From Acidobacteriota bacterium (lineage in GTDB: Bacteria > Acidobacteriota > Terriglobia > Bryobacterales > Bryobacteraceae): a DNA stretch of 38,112 nt. Below, piece after piece: positions 16,323 through 26,295 of the stretch. A model generated the notes under the pieces. The model was given only the letters and a program-made list of their open reading frames with translations. It was not told where the DNA came from and did no database searches. The DNA lies in assembly GCA_016178155.1 (NCBI GenBank), contig JACOTZ010000016.1, forward strand, positions 1-38,112. Reading direction: 5' to 3'. Position 1 is the stretch's first letter. Each line of letters opens with the position of its first letter. A program made the translations under genes and the position numbers.

Positions 16323-16826
16323 TTACTGCGACGCCTGATACTCGTATGGCAGACTGTTCCGGATCGGGCGTCCTGGCACGGTTCGCGCCATGAAGGGCGT
16401 GATGAACTCGACCGGATAGTTCTGGACCGTAACCACCACGCGATCGTCCGCGCTGCCCGCGTCGTAGCGGGCCACTGAGACCATGTCGCGTGTCAGGTTG
16501 AACGACGGCTGCGTGCCGCCGTTGGGCTGACCGTAGAGCACAATGTTCTGAGTCGCCGTCACGTCGTACGCATGCACGGTGCTGTACCGCAGCGCGGCCC
16601 GCACCCGCTCGCCGAGTGTCTGGTGCACGAACAGTAAATGCGAGAAATCAAGGGTCCCGATCACAATCACCGTGAAGACCAACAGCGTCAGGCTCGTCTC
16701 CACCATGACGCTGCCCTTCTCTCCGGAACCTCGCAGTCCCTTCTTGCGCGCTGGCTGCGGCGCGAGTTCCTGCGTCGGCATAGCCGCGGCCTCCCCGGCG
16801 GTTCCCCGCTGATTTTTCCTTTTCAT
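16323..16826 (-). CDS. TadE-like pilus/secretion protein
   Basis: The 167-aa product has a basic, Ala/Pro-rich N-terminus of about 38 residues and then the TadE signature GSVMVETSLTLLVFTVIVIG, with a conserved Glu just before the membrane helix. Next comes DFSHLLFVHQTLGERVRAALRYSTVHAYD, and the rest is extracytoplasmic beta-like sequence. TadE-type proteins are pseudopilins or envelope components of tight-adherence (Flp) pili. Its start overlaps the end of the preceding gene as ATGA (16823-16826). It shares the ALRY/GARYASV and VYGxPxGGTQP segments with the next gene, so the two are likely paralogues from duplication. Confidence 0.85.
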   Translation of the reverse strand: MKRKNQRGTAGEAAAMPTQELAPQPARKKGLRGSGEKGSVMVETSLTLLVFTVIVIGTLDFSHLLFVHQTLGERVRAALRYSTVHAYDVTATQNIVLYGQPNGGTQPSFNLTRDMVSVARYDAGSADDRVVVTVQNYPVEFITPFMARTVPGRPIRNSLPYEYQASQ

Positions 16827-17257
16827 GGCGCATACCTCCCTGAATACCTGAATTTTGCAACTGGTTTTCCCGTGAGCCGGATGGTGGTGAACACCAGGTC
16901 GATCGGGATTTCGCTGATGCTCACCTTCACCGTGTCGGGCACGCCGGAGACCACGGTCGCCGATACGTTCACCATGTCCGTCGTCAGCCCGGTCACGATC
17001 GGTTGTGTGCCCCCGGCCGGGCTGCCGTACACCACCACGTTCCGCACGGCCGCCGTAAACGCTGCCGATGGAGTCTCAGTGCTGGAGTCGTAAGCCCGAA
17101 CCGACGCGTAACGCGCTCCCGCGCGCACCGCGCCCTGGAGCTTGTTGTAGTTGAACAGCGCATATCCGAACTGGAAGGTCCCGGCAAACAGCGGCAGAAT
17201 CACCGCCGACGCGATCGCCAGCTCGATCATGGCATTGCCGCGTTGGTTGCGTCTCAT
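16823..17257 (-). CDS. TadE-like pilus/secretion protein
   Basis: The 144-aa product begins MRRNQRGNAMIELAIASAVI, a short basic leader, the TadE Glu (in MIEL) and one membrane helix, then FGYALFNYNKLQGAVRAGARYASVRAYDS. The C-terminal 80 residues are extracytoplasmic. It overlaps its upstream neighbour at 17254-17257 and its downstream neighbour at 16823-16826, both by ATGA, so the trio is translated as a unit. The segment VYGSPAGGTQP is nearly repeated in the downstream paralogue. Confidence 0.87.
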   Translation of the reverse strand: MRRNQRGNAMIELAIASAVILPLFAGTFQFGYALFNYNKLQGAVRAGARYASVRAYDSSTETPSAAFTAAVRNVVVYGSPAGGTQPIVTGLTTDMVNVSATVVSGVPDTVKVSISEIPIDLVFTTIRLTGKPVAKFRYSGRYAP

Positions 17258-18354
17258 TGCACTAACCTCGTCACAAATGCGCCGCTCGGCTCGACCCCTT
17301 TGTGCTGGCTGCCCTGCACCCAGGCGCCCAGGTACTCGGCGCAGAAAGGCCGGTTTCCGCTGTTGTCGTAACTACCGGCGGGATACAGGAAAAAGGCGCC
17401 GATTTGCACGATACGATAATCCGGATACCCGGTGTTGATGGGCGCGCCCACTACTCGCCGGCCGTTGCCGAAGCCTCGCGAAACGTAATCCGCATACGTC
17501 TCTGCGCTCGAATCGGAATCCTGGTTGACCCGGTTGATGATCGCGCTCAGCTCCGTCTGCTTGGCTCCGCCCGTCATGTCCACGGACTCGCCGATCCCGC
17601 GGTATACGGTCTGATAATCCTCTTCGATGGCGGCGCGGATAATGTCGGCGCTGCTCTCCTCGATGTAGCCCCGCTCCTCGCCCCCGCCGGCCTCGGCCAG
17701 CGTGATGATTTCCGGCACCTGGTCGCCCGGACATACGTTGAGGTTGAGCATCGGGTTGGCCGCCCAGCGCAAGGTATAACTCTGCCCGGGCACGAGTCCA
17801 AAGTGAGGAGCCTCCGTGCTGTGCGCGTAAGGCGAGAACGGGAACAGCCCCTCGCGAAAGCGCGTGGCCGGCTCCTGGCCCCCCGCCGAGTCGCCCTTGA
17901 TGTTCACCGCGGCCCCCAATGAAATGAAGGCGCCGGGAACCGCCTGGCCCTCACCCTTATAGAAGAGGGACATGAAGGTCAATGCCAGCGGCGCGCTGGT
18001 CGTGACCCGGCTGTACCGGTAGCCCGCGGCACTCTGAGGATATTCCTCCCAAGGCCCGGCCGCGTCCTTGGCGAATGAGATTGCGTACGATGAGAACCTC
18101 TGCGTGTTGAAATTCCATGTGTTCATATCGCGGGCAGCCTGCTGCCGCGCCCGCGTCAGCCCGTCAATGGTTCCATCCAGTTCCATCGTGGCCGCCAGCG
18201 ATGCCGCATCCGCGTACGTCTGTGCCTCGCTCTTGACCACATACATGCGTCCGACATCCACCGCCAGGCCGGCGGCTCCAATGAGGGCAACCAGGCCGGC
18301 GGCGACGGCAAGCAGCACGAATCCTTTTTTCTTGTGAGTGTGTGGCAGTGACAT
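17254..18354 (-). CDS. TadG-like pilus assembly protein
   Basis: The 366-aa protein starts with a short basic segment and one membrane helix (KGFVLLAVAAGLVALIGAAG), then LAVDVGRMYVVKSEAQTYADAASLAATMELDG, the signature of the TadE/G-like N-terminal domain. The remaining 300 residues are extracytoplasmic and include an Ala/Gly-rich beta-like part without a recognisable von Willebrand A motif. A G-rich run directly before the ATG can serve as the ribosome-binding site. It is the first gene of the trio. The ATPase (TadA), the platform proteins, the secretin and the Flp pilin are not in this window. Confidence 0.87.
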   Translation of the reverse strand: MSLPHTHKKKGFVLLAVAAGLVALIGAAGLAVDVGRMYVVKSEAQTYADAASLAATMELDGTIDGLTRARQQAARDMNTWNFNTQRFSSYAISFAKDAAGPWEEYPQSAAGYRYSRVTTSAPLALTFMSLFYKGEGQAVPGAFISLGAAVNIKGDSAGGQEPATRFREGLFPFSPYAHSTEAPHFGLVPGQSYTLRWAANPMLNLNVCPGDQVPEIITLAEAGGGEERGYIEESSADIIRAAIEEDYQTVYRGIGESVDMTGGAKQTELSAIINRVNQDSDSSAETYADYVSRGFGNGRRVVGAPINTGYPDYRIVQIGAFFLYPAGSYDNSGNRPFCAEYLGAWVQGSQHKGVEPSGAFVTRLVQ

Positions 18355-19019
18355 GCCCCCCCTAGTGCAATTGCGCCACCGCTGGGAACAGAAAAAGAGC
18401 GCACTTTCCGCTGTTCAAACCGGCAGGCCTGGGAGGCCGGTACCACCAGCGCGCCGGCTCGCCCGTCTCGAATTTGAACGGCAGCCGAGGCGCTCCGGCC
18501 CGGAACCGCATACGGGATCTCAAAAATAGACGGGCTGTTAAAAACCGGAACACATCTCCGCACGGCGCGCGCGGAGCGCGAAACCAGTGTCCGGCGCGCG
18601 GAAAGGCAAACGTACTGGTTTTCTCTTCCCAGAACTGTACTGCCGCCGCCTGCAACTCCGTATATTTCATCGCGAGCTCGCGCCAATTCCTGGATATTCG
18701 TCGGTCTCCGCGCTTGGCCGAGCCTGTCGCTGCGGCAGGCGCGCAAGGCCAGTCGCTCCACGGCCTGCCTGCAAACATGCCCACCCGCACGTACCCCGCG
18801 GCACTTGGGCGCCCCAGCGGGGCGACGGATTCCATCGCGCTTACGGTACGCCCACGCGGCCGCACCCGGTCCCCCGGCCGGCTTGCCCGGCGAAGGAAAT
18901 ACGTTGGTTCCCCGCGGCGCCGGCCGGTATACAGAAAACGGAGGAGTACGGCTTCCCCTACGAATGGGGACCGCGGCCGTCAAAAATGCGGGGTTGGACG
19001 GCGGCACTGCTGGTTTTGC
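18355..19019. other. Long intergenic region without a supported gene
   Basis: About 665 bp lie between the start of the tadG-like gene and the promoter of the zinc-ribbon gene. Open frames exist on both strands but have no family signature, no ribosome-binding site and arginine/proline-rich compositions typical of high-GC non-coding DNA. It holds the 31-bp dispersed repeat at 18872-18902. A minus-strand promoter for the Tad-like trio should lie near its left edge, but none is clear. Confidence 0.5.
18872..18902. repeat. About 31-bp dispersed repeat, copy 2
   Basis: This matches the block at 7054-7085 with one gap and three substitutions, sharing GGCCGGCTT, CCCGGCGAA and a terminal AATAC. Both copies lie between genes. 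Confidence 0.5.
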
Positions 19020-19048
19020 TTGCGGCCAATCTCGCCCACTTTTATAAT
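19020..19048 (+). promoter_or_regulatory. Promoter of the zinc-ribbon gene
   Basis: TTGCGG at 19020-19025 and a perfect TATAAT at 19043-19048 are separated by 17 bp. The predicted start of transcription is only about seven bases before the ATG at 19063, so the mRNA would be nearly leaderless, consistent with the absence of a Shine-Dalgarno sequence. Confidence 0.6.
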
Positions 19049-19062
19049 CGAATCATCCGGAA

Positions 19063-19428
19063 ATGAACGATTATTCCTGTCCAGAGTGCAGATCAATGCG
19101 CATTTCGGCGGTCGACGCCCGCGGCTGGTTCGGCATGGTCGGCGAGCTGGTGTCTGGTCTGCATTGCCGCTGCCGTGATTGCGGCGCGCGATTCCGGCGC
19201 GGCTTCGGCATGTTTGCGAATCTGCTGTACGCTAAGTGCCCCAGGTGCTACGGGCTGACCCTCACCAAGTGGGATCTTGCTCACTACAATCCCCCGGGTC
19301 ACTGGCGCGTGCTGCTGAAGATGGGAGCCAAGGCCAAGCGCTGCAACCGCTGCCGCTGCAACTTTGTGAGCCTGCGTCCGGCGAAAACCATGCGCCGCCC
19401 ATCGCCCGTGCAAGTCCCGGCGGCATAA
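19063..19428 (+). CDS. Double zinc-ribbon hypothetical protein
   Basis: The 121-aa protein has ten cysteines arranged as CPEC (6-9), HCRCRDC (35, 37, 40), CPRC (59-62) and CNRCRC (94, 97, 99), the pattern of two zinc ribbons. The N-terminal ribbon has 27-28 residues between Cys pairs and the second about 31. There is no signal peptide and the tail is basic and Pro-rich. A role in nucleic-acid or protein binding is possible but not shown. I do not recognise a named family. It is a single gene with its own promoter and a very short leader. Confidence 0.7.
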   Translation: MNDYSCPECRSMRISAVDARGWFGMVGELVSGLHCRCRDCGARFRRGFGMFANLLYAKCPRCYGLTLTKWDLAHYNPPGHWRVLLKMGAKAKRCNRCRCNFVSLRPAKTMRRPSPVQVPAA

Positions 19429-19513
19429 CGTCGCCTCGCGACAATGCCGCTGAACGGCGCCGTCCCGCCGGGTCAGGGAGCCGGCCAGCCTCGAACACCC
19501 TCGCTCCGAGCCC

Positions 19514-20392
19514 CTACAGTTTGATCTTGAGCAGCTTCGACGCGTTCTGATGCAGGATCTTGCGCCTGATCGCTGGCGTCGGCGCGAGCCGCCGTACCTG
19601 CGCGATCTGCTTCGCGCCGAGGCACTTGTCGCTGCCCGCCTGGCGGTCGTTGCAGTCGCTGCCGAACAGAAGCTTGTCCTGGTGCCGTTTCAGGAACTCG
19701 CGCGCATGGTCTTCGTCGCGGCCAAGCGCGTTCACGCCCGAGCCGGCCGCGAGATCGCCATACATATTGGCATAGTCGGACAGCAGCCGGTCCGTGATAC
19801 CGCCCGGCACGACCTTGGTCTTCGGGTACATCACCGTCTGGTCGTGGTTCTTGTCGATATTGCCCCACCACGTCTGCGCGTGACCGATGAAATTCACCCG
19901 CGGGTGCCGCTCCAGCACCTTGTGGAAGCGCTCGATCCCGGTGTTGTATTTCCCGTGCTCGAAATGCAGCAGCACCGGCACGTTGAACTCGCGGGCGATG
20001 GTGGCGACCAAATCAATGTGCGAGGAGTCGCACTCCACCGGAAACTTCTGCTCGCCGATTCCGAGCGCGCCCATCTTGAGGTACTTCTCCAGCACTTCCC
20101 TGGTTTCCGGGATGTCGGGCAGCTCGTTGGCGAAGTAGACGTACTCTTTCGGGTACTGTCGCGCCAGCGCGACCACGCTGTCGTTCCCGAAGGCCTGCGC
20201 CGCCAGCCCGTAGCGCCGGCCCGCGGGCAGCAGCACCGTCCGGGTGACGCCCATCTCGCGCTGGTGCTTCACTAGCTCAGCGTCGCTCCGGCCGGAGTAG
20301 TTCGTGTGCTGGTGAATGTCGATGATGATCTCGCGCGCCTGCGCGTGAAGCGCCGCGCCCGTGGCTGCCAGCAGAAATTCTCGTCGGTTCAC
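19514..20392 (-). CDS. Exported amidohydrolase (amidohydrolase_2 type)
   Basis: The 292-aa protein begins MNRREFLLAATGAALHAQA, an export signal with a partial twin-arginine pattern (RR-EFL). The mature part is a TIM-barrel metal hydrolase: DIHQHTN carries the first metal ligands, HFEHGKYN and GHAQTWWGN supply central histidines, and FGSDCND has the catalytic-type Asp. The family includes decarboxylases and lactonases, so the substrate is open. Its ATG overlaps the stop of the AraD1-like gene by ATGA (20389-20392). That coupling suggests a shared sugar-acid or similar catabolic role, which is an inference. Confidence 0.86.
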   Translation of the reverse strand: MNRREFLLAATGAALHAQAREIIIDIHQHTNYSGRSDAELVKHQREMGVTRTVLLPAGRRYGLAAQAFGNDSVVALARQYPKEYVYFANELPDIPETREVLEKYLKMGALGIGEQKFPVECDSSHIDLVATIAREFNVPVLLHFEHGKYNTGIERFHKVLERHPRVNFIGHAQTWWGNIDKNHDQTVMYPKTKVVPGGITDRLLSDYANMYGDLAAGSGVNALGRDEDHAREFLKRHQDKLLFGSDCNDRQAGSDKCLGAKQIAQVRRLAPTPAIRRKILHQNASKLLKIKL

Positions 20393-21393
20393 AGTGCCTC
20401 CACTTGGATAAATGGCTGCTCGCCCCGCTCGATCTCGATCGGGTTGCGCAGCGGCCGGCCGAAGCCGGTCAGCTCGATCTGCATGATATCGCCGTTCGCC
20501 AGCTCCACTCCCTCACCGAAGCTGAACGCGTCGGCGCCGAAGAAATGAATGTGCACGTCGCCGGGACGCCGATGTTCCGGGTACTTGAAATGATGGTGCT
20601 CCAGGTTGGCAAGCGTGTGGCACATGTTCCCCTCGCCCGTCGAGAACGGCTTGTCCCACACTATCTCCTCGCCTCGAAGGATGCGCACGCGGCCTTCGAG
20701 CGCGCCCGCAAAGGCGTCGCCCGCCACCAGCTCGGGACCGATGGCGCAGGTGCGCAGCTTCGAGGGCGCCAGGTACAGGTAATTGACACGTTCCATCCGG
20801 TGGTCGGAGAACTCGTTCCCGATCGCGAACCCGGCGCGCCGCGGCCGCCCCTGCCGGTCGATCACATACAGGCCCGCGACCTCGGACTCCTCGCCGCCGT
20901 CTTCGGCGAACGCCGGCGTCACCAGTGGATCGCCGTGGGCGCGCAGGATCGTGCCGCTGCCCTTGTAGAACCATTCCGGTTGCACGCCGGCGCAGCCCGG
21001 GGTAGGCCGCCCGCCCTCGGCGCCCATCTCGTACATCCGCAGGCTGTCCGTCACGCTGCCCTTCTGCGCAGCCTCGTGCATGGCGTCACGGTTGCGGGCG
21101 CTGCCGTTGTGCGTCAGACCCGTACCCGACACCAGGCAGCGCGCCGGCTCCTCGGGATGGTCGAGCGCAGGCAGCAGCCGCCAGTCGGACTCGCCGGCGT
21201 AGACCGCATCGTATTCCATCGCCGCCTTCTCCAGGTGATCTTCCGCCTCGCTCGCCAGCGAGTGCCCGTGCTCGATGGCCGCGAGCGCCAGCCGGTACAC
21301 CGAGCCGAACGAACGCAGGAAACGCAGAGAATCGCCATCGACCATGGCGATCCGCCGTCCCACTTGCGGATGTCGAAGCTGTACCAGTCTCAT
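20389..21393 (-). CDS. AraD1-like protein, fumarylacetoacetate hydrolase superfamily
   Basis: The 334-aa protein begins MRLVQLRHPQVGRRIAMVDG and continues with EPARCLVSGTGLTHNGSA, GGRPTPGCAGVQPEWFYKG, AEDGGEESEVAG, GNEFSDHRMERVNYLYLAPSK and NMCHTLANLEHHHFKYPEHR, a run of blocks typical of AraD1 proteins in the FAH superfamily. The acidic cluster EDGGEESE probably binds a divalent metal. Such proteins act on 2-oxo sugar acids or related carboxylates. The frame is open far upstream to 22428, but that part is antisense to the RNase H-like gene; the ATG at 21393 is the family start. A TATACT on the minus strand at 21409-21414 gives a short leader. Confidence 0.87.
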   Translation of the reverse strand: MRLVQLRHPQVGRRIAMVDGDSLRFLRSFGSVYRLALAAIEHGHSLASEAEDHLEKAAMEYDAVYAGESDWRLLPALDHPEEPARCLVSGTGLTHNGSARNRDAMHEAAQKGSVTDSLRMYEMGAEGGRPTPGCAGVQPEWFYKGSGTILRAHGDPLVTPAFAEDGGEESEVAGLYVIDRQGRPRRAGFAIGNEFSDHRMERVNYLYLAPSKLRTCAIGPELVAGDAFAGALEGRVRILRGEEIVWDKPFSTGEGNMCHTLANLEHHHFKYPEHRRPGDVHIHFFGADAFSFGEGVELANGDIMQIELTGFGRPLRNPIEIERGEQPFIQVEAL

Positions 21394-21422
21394 CCGGGGT
21401 GAAACGGTAGTATAGCTCCTAA

Positions 21423-21470
21423 GAAACTCGGGAACACGCCCCGATGCGCGGCGACCGCGACTCGAGTTTC
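21423..21470. repeat. AAACTCG/CGAGTTT inverted-arm repeat, copy 2
   Basis: GAAACTCG at 21423-21430 and CGAGTTTC at 21463-21470 form a perfect 8-bp inverted repeat with a 32-nt loop containing GCGCGGCGACC, followed by GACCGCGG. It matches the order of blocks at 10062-10106. It lies between the diverging TATACT boxes of the AraD1-like gene and the RNase H-like gene, where it could affect both. Confidence 0.55.
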
Positions 21471-21500
21471 CGACTCGGGCGACCGCGGCCTGCCCCGCGG

Positions 21501-21528
21501 TTAGCGGCTGACCCGCGACGGCTATACT
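21501..21528 (+). promoter_or_regulatory. Candidate promoter of the RNase H-like gene
   Basis: TTAGCG at 21501-21506 and TATACT at 21523-21528 have a 16-bp spacer and lie 28 bp before the ATG at 21556. Confidence 0.4.
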
Positions 21529-21555
21529 GGGCAAAGAAAAAGCGAATTGAGCCCG

Positions 21556-22818
21556 ATGTCCGACCTCAAGGAACAGCTCGCGCTGCTGCGCCGCCGCATC
21601 GATCGGATTAACAGGAAGTACGAGGATCCCTGGGCCGCACCCGCGTCTCCTGTGCGTCCGGCTTCCGAGCGCAACCCGGCTCGCTACTGCATCGAGGAGT
21701 GGTGGAGCGGCGAGCAGGTCGAGACCGCGCACGGCTGCCACTTCGAGAGCGAGCGGCTCTACGAGCGGCATCGCCGGCACGGCAGCATGGACTTCGCCTC
21801 CCTGCACGACCTCGGAGACGATCTCCTCCATGCCATCTCCGAGGGCTCGGTTGCGGCTTCGCACTGCACCCGCTGGGCCTTCCTCGATACGGAAACCACC
21901 GGACTCGCCGGCGGATCGGGGACCTACGCGTTCCTGATCGGCGTGGGCAGGATCACCCCCGAGGGCTTCCGCGTGCGTCAGTTCTTCATGCGCGATCTCG
22001 GCGAGGAAGCCAGCCTGCTCGATCGCCTTGCCGCGCACCTCGAGGAGTTTGACACCCTGATCACCTACAACGGCAGAACGTACGACCAGCCGCTGCTCGA
22101 GACGCGCTACCGTATGGCCCGGCGCCGCCCACCCTTCGGGCGGCTGCAGCACCTCGATCTGCTGTTTGGCGCGCGCCGCTTGTGGAAGCTGCGCTTCGAA
22201 AGCTGCCGTCTCGTCGACCTGGAAAATCAGATCCTTGGAGTCGAGCGCGAAGGCGACCTGCCGGGCGAGATGATCCCCTACGTCTACTTCGAGTACTTGC
22301 GCACGCGCGAGGCCTTCCGCGTGGCCCCTATCCTGCATCACAACATGCTCGACATCGTCACCCTCGCCTGCCTGACTGCGATCGTGCCGCAGGCCTTTCA
22401 GTCGCCCGCCGAGGCGCCCCTCGCGCACGGCGCCGAAATGGTTGGGCTCGCGCGCTGGCTGCGCGCCGAGAAGCCGGAAGCTGCCCTCGAGCTCTTACGT
22501 CGCGCGGTTCACACCGGCCTGCGCGATGACCTCTTGTTCCGCACACTCTGGGACATTGCGCTGCTGGAAAAGAAGCTCGGCCGCGCCGCCGCGGCGATCG
22601 CGGGCTTCTGCGAGCTGGCCGCCTGCCGCAACCCCTTCCGGCTGCAAGCGCTCGAGGAACTGGCGAAGCACTATGAACATCGGGAACGCAACTACTCGAT
22701 GGCGCTGGAGATGACCCGCACCGCGCTCGATCTCGCCGACTCCGACCAGCTCCGCGCGCGCCAGGCTCGGCTCGAGAAGCGCGTCGCCCGAAGCGCGGCC
22801 ATGGGGCGTCTGCTTTAG
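21556..22818 (+). CDS. RNase H-like exonuclease-domain protein with C-terminal helical repeats
   Basis: The 420-aa protein has a coiled start, then a DEDD-type exonuclease fold of the YprB kind: LDTETTGL with Asp111 and Glu113, LITYNGRTYDQPLLETR with a third acidic residue, and ILHHNMLDIVTL with the His/Asp pair. After about residue 290 come TPR-like helices (AEMVGLARWLRAEKPEAALELLRRA and onward). The domain would predict 3'-5' nuclease activity on RNA or DNA; the true substrate is unknown. The frame also opens at a TTG at 21547, but the ATG three codons later is the better start. Confidence 0.88.
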   Translation: MSDLKEQLALLRRRIDRINRKYEDPWAAPASPVRPASERNPARYCIEEWWSGEQVETAHGCHFESERLYERHRRHGSMDFASLHDLGDDLLHAISEGSVAASHCTRWAFLDTETTGLAGGSGTYAFLIGVGRITPEGFRVRQFFMRDLGEEASLLDRLAAHLEEFDTLITYNGRTYDQPLLETRYRMARRRPPFGRLQHLDLLFGARRLWKLRFESCRLVDLENQILGVEREGDLPGEMIPYVYFEYLRTREAFRVAPILHHNMLDIVTLACLTAIVPQAFQSPAEAPLAHGAEMVGLARWLRAEKPEAALELLRRAVHTGLRDDLLFRTLWDIALLEKKLGRAAAAIAGFCELAACRNPFRLQALEELAKHYEHRERNYSMALEMTRTALDLADSDQLRARQARLEKRVARSAAMGRLL

Positions 22819-23005
22819 CCCGCGTCGCGCATCCCGCTCCCTGACGCGCGCGGCCCGGAACTCTTCATTCCGAGCCGAACGCGGTTCTCATCAAGGGGGG
22901 ACCACTCTGACATATTTGCTGCTCAGCGCTTCACACTCGCTGGCGACAGTGGCGAAGCCCCTGCGCGGCAAGCGTCCGTCAGCGACCCGCAAATTGTCGC
23001 AGCGC

Positions 23006-23533
23006 CTACGGCTTGTCGTAGCGAATCGGCACGGTCCTGGCGGGCGGGCGCTCGAAATCGCGCTGCGGCAACTCTCGGCGCTTTGGCGGATGACGATGGA
23101 TGTTTTCATCCTGCTGAGAGGCGCCTGGGTTCCGCTCCTGCGACTTGTCCACACGCTGGCCCTCTCCCAGGTCCCACCACACCGTCGATTCGGCGGCGTA
23201 CTTTGCCACCACGTCCATCAGCGCGTGCACATTGACCGCTTCCTCCTTGCTGAAGCGCCGGTCCTCGCCCTTGAAGTGCATGAGAGCCGTATCCATGTCG
23301 ATTTCGTACAATTGCTTGTTGCCGAGATGGAAGTCACCTTTGCCGTCCAACGTTCCCACGGAAACCGTCCAGGTGAGCTTGTGCTTCACCGGATCCCAGG
23401 TAACAGCCTCGAGACGGCGAGCCTTGCCGTCTTCGCTCTCGGCGGCCGGGCGCGCCGGCTGCTGCCCGCAAGCAGTCGCCGCGAACGCCAGAAGCAGCCA
23501 GGCGCTTGTCAGATAATAATGAATCCTGTTCAT
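23006..23533 (-). CDS. Hypothetical lipoprotein
   Basis: The 175-aa product has a hydrophobic leader ending in AATACGQQP, a plausible lipobox with the modified Cys at 22. The mature part has LEAVTWDPVKHKLTWTVSVG near residue 41, then LYEIDMDTALMHF and FSKEEAVNVHALMDVVAKYAAES, and a hydrophilic His/Arg/Pro-rich C-terminus. I do not recognise the family. The ATG at 23533 is chosen because it begins the signal sequence; the frame continues open upstream but without a leader. The gene is a single minus-strand unit, with 22819-23005 free of features. Confidence 0.7.
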   Translation of the reverse strand: MNRIHYYLTSAWLLLAFAATACGQQPARPAAESEDGKARRLEAVTWDPVKHKLTWTVSVGTLDGKGDFHLGNKQLYEIDMDTALMHFKGEDRRFSKEEAVNVHALMDVVAKYAAESTVWWDLGEGQRVDKSQERNPGASQQDENIHRHPPKRRELPQRDFERPPARTVPIRYDKP

Positions 23534-23868
23534 GTATCGGTCTCCCGGCCGGCCGCCCGGCCAGCCCTTATCTTGGTTTATCGGCCACAGCCCCTGCGGG
23601 CTGCACCTCGCCTCGGTGGGCAGCACTTCAGGGGCCAGCCACTAAGCGATTGATTCCTAGGGGCCGATTTCGCCGGCCGTCCTACGTTCGCCGGAATAAA
23701 TGCGCTGCCGCGCGAAACTTCTTCCGGAAAGCCAGCGCACCATCTTTTCATTTCGAAATGTGATTCATCCTGCACGTTCGGAAACCTCGCACATTCCCCA
23801 GTGTGCGTCCGCACGCCGCGACTGTAAGGGAGCCGTTGCCAAATATGCAGCCCGGGACACCACACTAA

Positions 23869-23990
23869 CCGAGGTTCGTCACCACCACTCCTGAAGGTCG
23901 TGGCTCAGAACGCTTCCGCTGATTTGACGGCACTTACTGAGCCGCGCGCGTCAGCAAGCGGTTCGAAATCCTGTCGGTGACGAACTTTGG
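23869..23990. repeat. 122-bp composite palindromic element, copy 2
   Basis: This is almost identical to 6916-7038, with terminal inverted repeats CCGAGGTTCGTCACC (23869-23883) and GGTGACGAACTTTGG (23976-23990) and the same two inward modules. Its left module has lost one loop base (11 nt rather than 12). A degenerate single module at about 23814-23837 lies just upstream. The surrounding 23534-24113 interval has no supported gene. Confidence 0.85.
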
Positions 23991-24113
23991 CTAATGCCGC
24001 GCGCTCGAGTCCCCCGATTTCGCGCGAACGCGTCTGCCCCGCCGCCAAACCGCAAGCCCGACTCCTGCGGCCGCGCACCCGTCCGCCAATTTCTTCCGGC
24101 AGGAGGTCGCCAC

Positions 24114-24146
24114 AAAGAAAAAAAGCCCGCCCCTTGCGGAGCGGGC
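24114..24146 (-). terminator. Rho-independent terminator of groES-groEL
   Basis: Read on the minus strand, GCCCGCTCC pairs with GGGGCGGGC around a GCAA tetraloop, followed at once by seven T and then CTTT. It begins 28 bp past the groEL stop. Stem, stable GNRA-type loop and T-tract make this the clearest terminator in the window. Confidence 0.9.
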
Positions 24147-24173
24147 CCATCAATCGGTTACGTGGCCGGAGGA

Positions 24174-25883
<1,710 letters not shown>

Positions 25884-25900
25884 TCAGCACGCCCGGAGCT

Positions 25901-26215
25901 TTACGCCTTTGCCTTCCGGCCGGCGCCGTTCAGCACGCCGAGGATTTCGTCCTCGCGCATGATCACGTACTCCTCGCCGTCAATCTTGATTTCGCTTCCC
26001 GAGTACTTGCCAAAGAGCACGCGGTCGCCAACCTGCACGTCAAGCGTCACGACCTTGCCGTCTTCCAGACGCTTGCCCTTGCCAACGGCGACCACTTCGC
26101 CTTCCTGCGGCTTCTCCTTGGCGGTATCCGGAATGATGATTCCGCCCAGGGTCTGTTCCTGCGTCTCTTCGATGCGCTTCACCACGACCCGGTCATAGAG
26201 CGGTCGAATCTTCAT
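25901..26215 (-). CDS. groS: 10-kDa co-chaperonin GroES
   Basis: The 104-aa GroES begins [19 protein letters not shown], has the mobile loop [15 protein letters not shown], and ends with the [22 protein letters not shown] strand region plus a short basic tail. It caps the GroEL ring. The ATG at 26215 gives the standard start; the frame opens further upstream into the promoter region. It is the first gene of the groES-groEL operon. Confidence 0.98.
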   Translation of the reverse strand: MKIRPLYDRVVVKRIEETQEQTLGGIIIPDTAKEKPQEGEVVAVGKGKRLEDGKVVTLDVQVGDRVLFGKYSGSEIKIDGEEYVIMREDEILGVLNGAGRKAKA

Positions 26216-26295
26216 ACAACCAAACCTCCAGTCAAAAACCTGTGAATTGAATGTGGATTCTCGGCGCCGCCCGGACTGGGCTCCGCCGCCCAATA

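Noticed and set aside
18355-19019. Minus-strand frame of 167 codons upstream of the Tad-like trio
   Set aside because: It carries no domain, no signal sequence or membrane helix and no ribosome-binding site; it overlaps a dispersed repeat and is probably non-coding.
21394-22428. Very long minus-strand N-terminal extension of the AraD1-like gene
   Set aside because: It is antisense to the RNase H-like gene, has arginine/alanine-rich composition and lacks homology; the family start MRLVQL is at 21393.
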